Assembly (NCBI GenBank): GCA_016714495.1
Contig: JADKDU010000020.1
Coordinates: 1-41,552 of the forward strand
Source of the DNA: Hyphomonadaceae bacterium
GTDB lineage: Bacteria; Pseudomonadota; Alphaproteobacteria; Caulobacterales; Hyphomonadaceae
Reading direction: 5' to 3'
Length of the DNA stretch: 41,552 nt
Within the stretch, counting starts at the first letter, position 1. Every line of letters begins with the position of its first letter. Made by a program: the position numbers and the translations under genes. Shown piece by piece: positions 19,008-25,890 of the stretch. The notes beneath the pieces are model-generated. The model made no database searches. It had not been told where the DNA came from and saw only the letters and a program-made list of their open reading frames with translations.

Positions 19008-19988
19008 ATGAATATTGTTCAGTTCAGAAATCTTGATCTTAACTTGTTCAAAGTGCTTCAGGCGCTTTTGGAGCATCGTAGCGTTTCTCGTGCGGCCGAA
19101 AACATGGGCTTGACGCCGTCCGCCATAAGCCATGCGCTTGGCAGGCTGAGGACGGCTCTAAATGATCCTCTTTTCGAACGCAGGGGCGGGGCGATCACGC
19201 CGACTGCCTATGCGATTGAGATCGGCCGCCGCATCGGGCCATCAATGGACCAGCTCAGACATGCGCTAAACCGCGAAGAGTTCGATCCTGCTACTGCGGA
19301 ACGCGAATTCGTGATCGGCAGTGGCTCTTACGCTGCCCTCGTCCTGCTGCCGCCAATTGTCAAACGCCTTGCGAGGACCGCTCCAGGCATTCGACTGCGC
19401 CTGCATCGACTGGAGGAGCAGTCGCCCGAGGACGTAGAACACGGACGCATCGACCTGCTGTTCGGGGGCTCAAGCAATGTTGCAGGCCGCCTCGCATGGC
19501 GTCGGCTCAGAACCGAACGCATGGTCTGGATCGCACGCAAGGATCATCCTGTTGTGCGTGACCCATTGACGATGGAAATGCTGGCGGACGTACGCCACGT
19601 CGTCATTGAGAAGCTCAATCACGTGATCAGCCCCGGTTATCCCGATTTGCGGCGTTTCTTTGACGAAAGCCGCGAATTGGGCCACGCAACGCGCGCTGTT
19701 GTGGGGCGGGGGCGCAGGCGGGTATTCGGCACAAGCATGGTCGTCACAGACCCAATGCACGCCATAGTAATTGCCTCTCAATCCGACCATGTCACGCTGA
19801 CGCTGAAGGGGTTCGCCGATCTCTTCCCTGTCAATCAGATTCAGACGCTGGCTCCACCCCACCCAACTCCCCCCGTTGAACTCGGTGCGATCTTCGACCC
19901 CAGTCGCGAAGGCGAGCCGGGGTTCAGTTGGTTCCTGTCGTTGCTCTTGGAAGCGGTCGAGACGTTGTCGCCTGTAGACAGTCACTGA
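19008..19988 (+). CDS. LysR-family transcription regulator
   Basis: LysR-type regulator of about 326 residues, intact. The helix-turn-helix occupies roughly residues 20-45 (SVSRAAENMGLTPSAISHAL, then GRLRTALNDPLFERR). The substrate-binding domain follows from residue 90. I place the start at the ATG at 19008 (MNIVQFRNLDLNLF); a TTG at 18993 would add five residues but would lie inside palindrome 2. Its divergent position next to the efflux operon makes it the likely regulator of that operon and of itself. The inducer cannot be told from sequence. Confidence 0.9.
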   Translation: MNIVQFRNLDLNLFKVLQALLEHRSVSRAAENMGLTPSAISHALGRLRTALNDPLFERRGGAITPTAYAIEIGRRIGPSMDQLRHALNREEFDPATAEREFVIGSGSYAALVLLPPIVKRLARTAPGIRLRLHRLEEQSPEDVEHGRIDLLFGGSSNVAGRLAWRRLRTERMVWIARKDHPVVRDPLTMEMLADVRHVVIEKLNHVISPGYPDLRRFFDESRELGHATRAVVGRGRRRVFGTSMVVTDPMHAIVIASQSDHVTLTLKGFADLFPVNQIQTLAPPHPTPPVELGAIFDPSREGEPGFSWFLSLLLEAVETLSPVDSH

Positions 19989-20160
19989 GCCATAAGGCGA
20001 ACATTGACACGAGCGGAAGATTTGTCGGGAGGGCCATCTGTCCGCCCTGTTGACGCGGCGCGTGACATGCCACTCGTCCTGGCGGAGTCCGCTGGAGAGG
20101 TCCCTTTGTCGTCATACGCGGCCGCTCCTAAATCTTCATCAGCGCATGCAGGGCCACTGA

Positions 20161-20304
20161 GGTGCTACCCAACTTTGGACCATCCGGGCGCAGAGTTTTC
20201 GATCTTTTGAGGTGCTACCCAACTTTGGACCATCCGGGCGCAGAGTTTTCGATCTTTTGAGGTGCTACCCAACTTTGGACCATCCGGGCGCAGAGTTTTC
20301 GATC
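20161..20304. repeat. three tandem 50-bp copies of the IS3 terminus
   Basis: Units start at 20161, 20211 and 20261; the third continues into unique IS3 sequence after 44 matching bases. The copies appear identical. Each contains the inner part of the IS3 terminal inverted repeat plus the last codons of orfB. The unit is not a multiple of three and has no spacers, so it is neither a coding repeat nor CRISPR. Replication slippage or repeated abortive transposition at the IS end could produce it. Confidence 0.9.
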
Positions 20305-20456
20305 CGTTTCGCACCTGGCGGGCTGGTGGCGCCAAGAGCGTAGTGCAACGCGGCCGGAGGTTTGTTCCCGATCGCGCTGTGCGGTCGTAGCTCGTTGTAG
20401 TCTCTGCGCCAAGCCTCCAGCTTTTCACGGGCGTCTTCGAGCCCCAGGAACCAGTG

Positions 20457-21686
20457 GGTGAGTTCAATCGGTCAGCGCAACACGTACCTTGATAGGAGGA
20501 CGTGGAGCGATGACGATGAGGCGAGAATATCGCAGGACAAAGGTTTCAGCGGCTGAGAGCGCCGAGCTGTGGGAGCGCTGGAAAAAGGGCGAAGGTCTTC
20601 ATGCGATCGGCCAGGCGCTGGGCAGAGGGCATACCAGCATCGCCGCGCATGTGAGGCCAAGCGGAGGCATCAGGCCGCCAGCTCGGCGACGCTCGATGCG
20701 CGCTTTGACGATGGTGGAACGCGAAGAGATCTCAAGGGGCATCGTTGGGGGTCTGTCTATCCGAGCGATCGCGCGTGCGCTCAACCGGTCCGCTTCGACG
20801 GTCAGTCGCGAGATCCGCCGCAATGGCGGATTGCGGCGCTACCGGGCTGAAGCAGCCGAGAAGCTGGCGTGGAAACGGGCTCTTCGCCCAAAGCTCTGCA
20901 AGTTGGCGATATGCGGCCAGTTGCGGCAAGCTGTTGCTACGAAATTGAAAAGGAACTGGTCGCCCGAACAGATCGCGGGTTGGCTGAAGCGGACACATCC
21001 AGCAAACGAGGCGCGACACGTGTCGCACGAGACCATCTATCGAAGCCTTTATGTGCAGGCGCGGGGCGTGCTGAAGCAGGAGCTGATGGCTTATCTGCGA
21101 TCTCAACGCCTCTTCCGGCGCTCGCGCCATGCAACGAAAAAAGGGGGCGTGCACGGCCAGATCGTGAATGCAGTGTCGATCAGCGAACGGCCGGCGTCGG
21201 TCGAGGATCGCGCTGTGCCGGGCCACTGGGAGGGCGACCTCATCTGTGGACCGAACAACAGCAATATCGTCACGTTGGTTGAGCGACATTCGCGATATGT
21301 GATGCTCGCCAGGATCTCGAGTCGGGATTCGCGGACCGTCGTCAACACCTTGATCAAACAAGTGCGGAAACTGCCGGACGAGCTCTATAAATCGCTGACT
21401 TGGGACCGCGGCTCAGAACTCGCCGAGCATCAGCGCTTCACAATGGCAACGGACGTCGATGTCTACTTCTGCGATCCGCGCAGCCCCTGGCAGCGAGGAT
21501 CCAACGAAAACACCAATCGCCTGCTCAGGCAGTACTTTCCAAAAGGAACCGATCTGTCGTCCTTCTCGCAGGCGCACCTCAACAAGGTGGCGCGCCAACT
21601 CAACGAGCGGCCAAGGAAAACACTGGACTTCCAATCCCCAGCTGAGCGATTTAGCGAATGTGTTGCGTCGACCGGTTGAGCCCACC
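20457..21686 (+). mobile_element. complete IS30-family insertion sequence
   Basis: A 1230-bp element bounded by imperfect 26-bp terminal inverted repeats (20457-20482 and 21661-21686). Their outermost bases are GGTG on the left and, read inward, GGTGGGCTCAACCGG on the right. The 3-bp target GTG is duplicated at 20454-20456 and 21687-21689. Repeat length and duplication size fit the IS30 family. The insertion target is orfB of the IS3 element. Confidence 0.88.
20510..21679 (+). CDS. IS30-family transposase
   Basis: Intact transposase of 389 residues. The start at 20510 (MTMRREYRR) is preceded by GGAGGA about ten bases upstream. An N-terminal helix-turn-helix (SIRAIARALNRSASTVSREI) precedes the catalytic domain. 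The DD(33)E triad is complete: Asp243 in GHWEGDL, Asp299 in LTWDRGSE and Glu333 in RGSNENTNRLLRQYFPKGTD. It ends within the right inverted repeat. Given the intact gene, intact ends and clean target duplication, the element may still be mobile. Confidence 0.95.
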   Translation: MTMRREYRRTKVSAAESAELWERWKKGEGLHAIGQALGRGHTSIAAHVRPSGGIRPPARRRSMRALTMVEREEISRGIVGGLSIRAIARALNRSASTVSREIRRNGGLRRYRAEAAEKLAWKRALRPKLCKLAICGQLRQAVATKLKRNWSPEQIAGWLKRTHPANEARHVSHETIYRSLYVQARGVLKQELMAYLRSQRLFRRSRHATKKGGVHGQIVNAVSISERPASVEDRAVPGHWEGDLICGPNNSNIVTLVERHSRYVMLARISSRDSRTVVNTLIKQVRKLPDELYKSLTWDRGSELAEHQRFTMATDVDVYFCDPRSPWQRGSNENTNRLLRQYFPKGTDLSSFSQAHLNKVARQLNERPRKTLDFQSPAERFSECVASTG

Positions 21687-22378
21687 GTGGGCGTTCAGAC
21701 ACTCCGCGCGGAACTTGCCGTTGAAGCTTTCGATGAACGCATTGTCGGTCGGCTTGCCGCGGCGCGAGAAGTCGAGCGTGATGTCATGCTGATACGCCCA
21801 CAGATCGAGATCGCGGGAGATGAACTCTGAACCCTGGTCGACGCGGATGCGCTTCGGATAACCGGTGCGCTTGCACGTCTGGTCCAGCGTTCGCACCACA
21901 TCCTCCCCTCGGTACGCGAACCGCGCGTCGAGCACGGGAGCATACCGCGAGAAGGCATCCACGACAGTCAGCACCCGCATCTTCCGTCCCGTCGCCAGTT
22001 GATCATGCACAAAATCCATCGCCCACACCTCGTTCGAGCGTGAAGGCGGTGCGCGGTCATCGCGCAGCGCCGCCTTCACGCGCCGCCGCGGCGTTTTCTT
22101 GCGCAGTTGCAGGCATTCCTCACGATAGAGGCGATAGATGCGCTTCTCGTTCACGCGCCATCCCTCGCGACAGAGCAACACATGAATCCGTCGATAGCCA
22201 AAGCGCACACGCGCCTCCGCGATCTCCCGAATGCGTTTTCTGAGACTGGCCTGGTCGGGTCGCACAGAGCGATAGTGGTAGGTCGATCTCACCGCACCGA
22301 CGACCTCGCAGGCGCGTCGGATCGACACCTTCCACTCTGTGCGCGCCTCGTCGACGAGCTGACGCTTGCGACCAGGCC

Positions 22379-22645
22379 TCACAGCTTTCGGCGGACGATA
22401 TCCTGCAGCATCTCCTTGTCGAGCGAGAGATCGGCGACAATCCGCTTCAGTCGGCCGTTCTCTTCCTCAAGCTGCTTCAGCCGCCGCATCTCGGACGGCA
22501 TCAAGCCCGCATACTTCTTCTTCCATGCGAAGTAGGTCGCCTGGCTGATTCCCGCCTTGCGACAGACCTCCGCGACCGGAACGCCCTCTTCACCCTGCTT
22601 GATGACGAACGCCTTCTGCGCGTCCGTGAACTTCGATGCCTTCAT
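22379..22645 (-). CDS. IS3 orfA (DNA-binding subunit)
   Basis: An 88-residue protein with the helix-turn-helix of IS3-type OrfA (FTDAQKAFVIKQGEEG, then VAEVCRKAGISQATYFAWKK) and a C-terminal leucine-zipper-like stretch (RRLKQLEEENGRLKRIVADL). The start at 22645 follows a GGGAGGAG ribosome binding site. Its stop overlaps the GTG start of orfB, the arrangement that gives a fused OrfAB transposase by frameshifting. It is intact, but with orfB split the element could not move by itself. Confidence 0.9.
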   Translation of the reverse strand: MKASKFTDAQKAFVIKQGEEGVPVAEVCRKAGISQATYFAWKKKYAGLMPSEMRRLKQLEEENGRLKRIVADLSLDKEMLQDIVRRKL

Positions 22646-22723
22646 CGCCTCACTCCTCCCAGCCAGGGAAAGTACGGCGAAAAACTCTAGGTCAAAACGG
22701 TCCAATTTTCCGGGGGCACGTCA

Positions 22724-22980
22724 AAGAGGAATAGGTGTTGACCTGCACTTCGACCGCGATCCTCATCCCCAGGAGGGTCGAACAGGCTGGGATGCCCAGA
22801 TCGGGGCGCTTCGCGAGCTGCGAGGCGAAGCAGAGCTTGTCCGCCACTTCCGGGTTCTGCGGCTGCAGCGCGAGGGCCTTCTGGTAATAGGGAAGGCTGT
22901 CCTCGTGCCCGTAGCCCCGGCCCTTGATTTCGCCGAGAAGTATCCACGCCGGCACGTAGGTTGGGTCGAGTTGGATCGCG
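22724..22980 (-). pseudogene. TPR-protein fragment caught between two IS elements
   Basis: The minus strand encodes an open segment: IQLDPTYVPAWILLGEIKGR, EDSLPYYQKALALQPQNPEV, then ADKLCFASQLAKRPDLGIPA. The pattern of paired helices with Ala, Tyr and Pro at regular spacing is that of tetratricopeptide repeats. The frame enters from 22980, where it abuts a transposase scrap, and runs into the IS3 end at 22723. Neither start nor stop of the original gene is present. The parent protein cannot be named. Confidence 0.6.
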
Positions 22981-23450
22981 CGGTTCTACGTGGCGGCGGT
23001 GATCGACCTCTACTCACGCCGCGTGGTTGGCTGGTCGATGAAGCCCGAGATGACGGCCCAGCTGGTCACCGACGCGCTGATGACCGCGCTCTGGCGACGT
23101 GGCCGGGCTGAAGCCCTGCTGCATCACTCGGATCGCGGCTCGCAGTATACCAGCGAGCAGTTCCAGCGGCTGGTGGCCGACCAGGGCGTCGCCTGCTCAA
23201 TGAGCCGTGCTGGCAACTGCTGGGATAATGCAGCGATGGAGAGCTTCTTCTCCTCGCTGAAGACGGAGCGGACAGCCCGCAAGACGTACCGCACACGCGA
23301 TGAGCCGAAGGCCGACGTGTTCGACTACATCGAGCGGTTCTACAATCCGCGGCGACGCCACTCGACGCTGGGCTATCTCAGCCCGGTTGCGTTCGAAGAA
23401 CAGGCGGCGTTAGCTTAGGTGCGTGTCCACGGGACCGGCAGCAGCCCAGT
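22981..23450 (+). pseudogene. IS3-family orfB C-terminal fragment
   Basis: The C-terminal two thirds of a second, different IS3-type transposase. It begins abruptly at RFYVAAVIDLYSRRVVGWSM and contains LHHSDRGSQYTSEQFQRLVA (second Asp), GNCWDNAAMESFFSSLKTER (catalytic Glu) and NPRRRHSTLGYLSPVAFEEQ, ending at a stop at 23418. About 30 bases further on, near 23420-23450, is a likely terminal repeat (GTCCACGGGACCGGCAGCAG). The N-terminal half and the orfA of this element are absent. Its right end abuts the interrupted TonB-dependent receptor gene. Confidence 0.85.
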
Positions 23451-24125
23451 GTGCCCAGCCTTCACTTTCACCCGTTCCGTAGTTGTAGTTTACGCCGTCA
23501 CGCTGCTCGCGCTGGCCAGCGACACGATAGCGGAGCCAGTCGTTGACCGGACCGGAAACGGCTGCGACCACGTTGGTGTAGTCGAAGTTGCCGGCACCGA
23601 GTTTTAAGTCGACCGAGAAGTCGTCGGTCGGACGCTTCGAGATCGTGTTGATCGCGCCGCCGGTGGCGTTGCGCCCGTACAGCGTGCCCTGCGGGCCGCG
23701 CAGCACTTCGACACGGTCGATCAAACCAGCGTCCTTGCCCGCAAAGATCGCGAACGCCGTGTAGAGGCCATCATTGTAGTTGGCCACGCCCGGATCGGCG
23801 CCGAAGGAGTTCGTCAGGCGGCCGACGCCGCGCAGTGTGACGCGCTCGTTGCCGGGAGTGTAAGACAGGCCCGGCGTGACGTTGGTCAGGTCGGTCATGG
23901 TGATAATACCCAGTTCCTGCTTGCTCTCGGACGTGATGGCCGTAACCGCCACGGCGACGTCCTGGACGGTCTCTTCACGCTTGTTGGCGGTGATGACGAC
24001 GACATCGCGGCCGCTGCCCTGGTCGTCTTCGTCCGTTGGCGGTTGCAGTCCAGTTTCTGAGCTCTGCGCCATTGCTAGCATAGCCAGTCCCAGCGCAAGC
24101 AGACTCACGATTGAAAAACGATTTA

Positions 24126-25169
24126 GAGCATCGGGCGGATCATCTGAATCGATATTTGGGTTAGGGGCGAACTGTGATTCACCGTTCTTGGAGGTGGATC
24201 ATGGGCAAAGCTTGTTCGGCCGACCTGCGGGAGCGGCTGGTTCGCGAGGTTGAGGCCGGAGAATCCCGGCGCGGAGCGGCAGACAGGTTCGCCGTTGCGC
24301 CATCCACGGTCGTTCGGGTCTACGCCTGGTATAAGCAAAGCGGGTCGATTGAACCGAAGAAGCAGGGCCGGCCGCCGGGTAGCGGCAAGCTCGGCCCGCA
24401 TAGGGACGTCATCCTCGAACATGTGAAGCGGACGCCGGACATCACCATGCCGGAGCTCGCCGCACTTCTTGAAGCGAAGTGTGGCGTGAAGGCTGATCCT
24501 TCGACCATCTCCAAATTCCTGTGCGCAGCTGGCTATACATATAAAAAAAGCGCTGCTGGCGTCGGAACAAGAGCGCAGCGACGTTAAGCAGGCTCGTCGG
24601 GAATGGCGGGAGCATCGCCAGCCGGCTATGCGCGCGGAGCCAGGGCGGCTCATCTTCATCGACGAGACCTCGGTGAAGACGAACATGCCGCCTGCGCGGA
24701 CGCTCCCCGCGCGGCGAAAGGCTCAAGGGGCAGGCGCCGTTCGGCAGATGGAGTACGCAAACCTTCATCGCCGGCCTGAAATGCGACGGGCTCATCGCAC
24801 CCTTTCTGGTCGACGGTCCGATGGATGGCGAAGCCTTCGACGTTTACATCGAAACCCAGCTGTCGCCCCTCTTGCACAAGCGCGATGTCGTCATCTGCGA
24901 CAATCTCAACGTCCACAAAAGCCCCAGGGCCGCCGCCTCTCTCGCTGCCCGCGGCGCATGGTTCCTCTTCCTTCCGAAATACTCACCCGACCTCAACCCC
25001 ATCGAGATGGCGTTCTCCAAGCTCAAGGCTCACTTGCGCAAGGCAGCCGCACGCACCATCGACGCCCTCTGGCGCGCCGTCGGCGACATATGCTCCCTCT
25101 TCACGTCCGAAGAGTGCTGGAACTTCTTCAGGGCACACGCCTATGTTGCGGATTAACCGCCCGATGCTC
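24126..25169 (+). mobile_element. IS630-family insertion sequence, copy 1
   Basis: A 1044-bp element with 13-bp perfect terminal inverted repeats (GAGCATCGGGCGG at 24126-24138, its complement at 25157-25169). The TA target is duplicated at 24124-24125 and 25170-25171, as expected for IS630. It is inserted after the fourth codon of a TonB-dependent receptor gene. A nearly identical copy in inverted orientation lies at 32348-33389. Confidence 0.93.
24201..25156 (+). pseudogene. IS630 transposase, copy 1, frameshifted
   Basis: DDE transposase of the IS630/Tc1-mariner group. The start at 24201 follows GGAGG. The N-terminal helix-turn-helix domain (ADLRERLVREVEAGESRRGA, then FAVAPSTVVRVYAWYKQSGS) is intact. 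At 24543-24549 a run of seven A bases shifts the frame; with six A bases it would read straight into KALLASEQERSDVKQARREW. A second lesion, loss of TG after VKTNM near 24686, affects the next part. From 24821 the frame is again correct: VICDNLNVHK with the second Asp, and KYSPDLNPIEMAFSKLK with the Glu. The first Asp is in FIDETS. A6-A7 runs are known slippage sites in some IS630 elements, so slippage could partly rescue the first shift. Confidence 0.85.
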
Positions 25170-25181
25170 TAGCTGCGCCAT

Positions 25182-25375
25182 TCGACGCGTCCTCCCTATC
25201 GACGATCCTCCCGAGCCGTCCAGTCTCTGTGTGTAACGCCCGCGCGCCGCCAACATAAATGGATGACGCGTGGGTCATGCACAACATCAATTCCACGCTG
25301 CGTCAACAGTGTCGTAGGGGAAGCTTGAGCGAGCGCCGACAAGCTCAGAGATTTTCGGTTGAAAACCGATGGTCT
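25182..25375. promoter_or_regulatory. upstream region of the split receptor gene
   Basis: It contains the ribosome binding site (AGGGAGG on the minus strand near 25190-25196) and presumably the promoter of the TonB-dependent receptor that IS630 copy 1 disrupts. The other end joins an IS3 fragment near 25376. I do not see a clear -35/-10 pair or a Fur-box-like dyad. Confidence 0.4.
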
Positions 25376-25480
25376 TGACCCGAAAAACTGAACCGTTTTG
25401 GGCTAGGATTTTTGCCCTATTTTTCCTGGCTGGGAGGAGCGAGGGGATGAAGGCGTCGAAGTTCACGGACGCGCAGGCCG
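25376..25480 (+). pseudogene. left-end fragment of an IS3 element related to the one at 20158-22723
   Basis: The sequence from TGACCCGAAAAACTGAACCG to the orfA start (ATGAAGGCG after GGCTGGGAGGAG) closely parallels the outer end and orfA leader of the IS3 element at 22640-22723. OrfA ends after MKASKFTDAQ, where it joins another transposase fragment head-on. Only the terminal repeat, leader and ten codons remain. Confidence 0.8.
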
Positions 25481-25590
25481 TCGAGCACGACCCGGATCTT
25501 CTCTTCAGCCGAAAACTTGCGCCGCGTCTGGCGCTTGATCTCTTTGACGTGCCTATCGGCCGATCCGTTCGGCCCAGTTCTCTGTCTCAT
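25480..25590 (-). pseudogene. N-terminal fragment of another IS3-type OrfA
   Basis: Starting at 25590, the minus strand encodes MRQRTGPNGSADRHVKEIKR followed by QTRRKFSAEEKIRVVLDGLR. This is the typical beginning of a different IS3-group OrfA, of the RKFSAEEKIRIVLDGLRGE type. It stops matching at the junction with the opposing IS3 fragment, in a shared GCGCAGGCC-like stretch. Helix-turn-helix and zipper are missing. Confidence 0.7.
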
Positions 25591-25811
25591 CGCGTACGCC
25601 TTCAAGGACTACGATGAGCCAAAACTCTCCCTTAGCAAAACGCCGCTGTCTGTCTCAAAGGCCGTGACGGGGAACAGCGTTGGGCCTCGCGAGAAGGCCG
25701 GTGTCGAGCAATTCCCGGGCGATTCTGGTGATGTTGCGTCGCATGACACCCTTGAATAGAGCGCGCCATGCTCATGCAGTCAGGTCAACAAGAACGACCG
25801 CAACGACGTCA
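25591..25811. other. no recognisable gene
   Basis: About 220 bases between the IS3 scraps and the terminator of the large TonB-dependent receptor gene. Short open frames occur but nothing matches a family I know. It may be decayed insertion-sequence DNA. Confidence 0.4.
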
Positions 25812-25854
25812 CAAAAAAAGGCCCGTGACTGGGCGGGAGCCGAGTCACGGGCCT
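25812..25854 (-). terminator. Rho-independent terminator of the large TonB-dependent receptor gene
   Basis: A perfect 12-bp stem (AGGCCCGTGACT at 25819-25830 with its complement at 25843-25854) with a 12-base loop. On the minus strand it is followed directly by a run of U from the A-tract at 25813-25819. It lies 37 bases past the receptor stop codon. Confidence 0.9.
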
Positions 25855-25890
25855 GATTGTCGAGCTGATCGCTCGCGACGCTAGTCTAGC

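Larger units (their letters stand above)
20165..22382 (-). pseudogene. IS3 orfB transposase, split by IS30 insertion
   Basis: DDE integrase-type transposase. The upstream part runs from a GTG at 22382 (overlapping the orfA stop as GTGA) and includes FGYRRIHVLLCREGWRVNEK, EVWAMDFVHDQL with its first Asp, IRVDQGSEFISRDLDLWAYQ with its second, and PTDNAFIESFNGKFRAECLN with its Glu. It is interrupted at 21687. The other side of the IS30 element carries the C-terminal end (THWFLGLEDAREKLEAWRRD, then YNELRPHSAIGNKPPAALHY). Removing the insert and one copy of the GTG target duplication restores LNAHWFLGL in frame, so the parent gene was whole. Confidence 0.88.
20158..22723 (-). mobile_element. IS3-family element, interrupted by IS30 and with a triplicated end
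   Basis: An IS3-type element with orfA (22379-22645) and orfB on the minus strand. The outer end at 22723 reads TGACGTGCCCCC inward on the minus strand, with TTGGACC further in. The other end at 20158 reads TGAGGTGCTACCC on the plus strand, with TTTGGACC at the same distance; these are imperfect terminal inverted repeats. An IS30-type element is inserted in orfB at 20457-21686. The left end, inverted repeat included, is present three times as 50-base tandem units. No matching target duplication is visible outside the two ends. Confidence 0.75.
23450..25181 (-). pseudogene. TonB-dependent receptor, split by IS630 and truncated by IS3 scrap
   Basis: N-terminal part of a TBDT. The visible frame begins inside the signal peptide (VSLLALGLAMLAMAQ), then continues with a TonB box-like VVVITANKREETVQDVAVAV, plug motifs (RVTLRGVGRL, RVEVLRGPQGTLYGRNATGG) and the start of the barrel, until it meets the IS3 fragment near 23450. 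The original start lies on the other side of the IS630 element. An ATG at 25181, with AGGGAGG about eight bases upstream, gives Met-Ala-Gln-Leu. It joins through the duplicated TA to NRFSIVSLLALGLAM in the same frame. The barrel's remaining 500 or so residues are missing. Confidence 0.85.

Noticed and set aside
20161..20304. Regular repeats considered as a CRISPR array
   Set aside because: Units are directly adjacent with no spacers, and the sequence is an IS3 terminus; no cas genes are present.
24108..24125. GTG at 24108 as the true receptor start
   Set aside because: It lies inside the signal peptide; a better start with ribosome binding site is found across the IS630 element at 25181.
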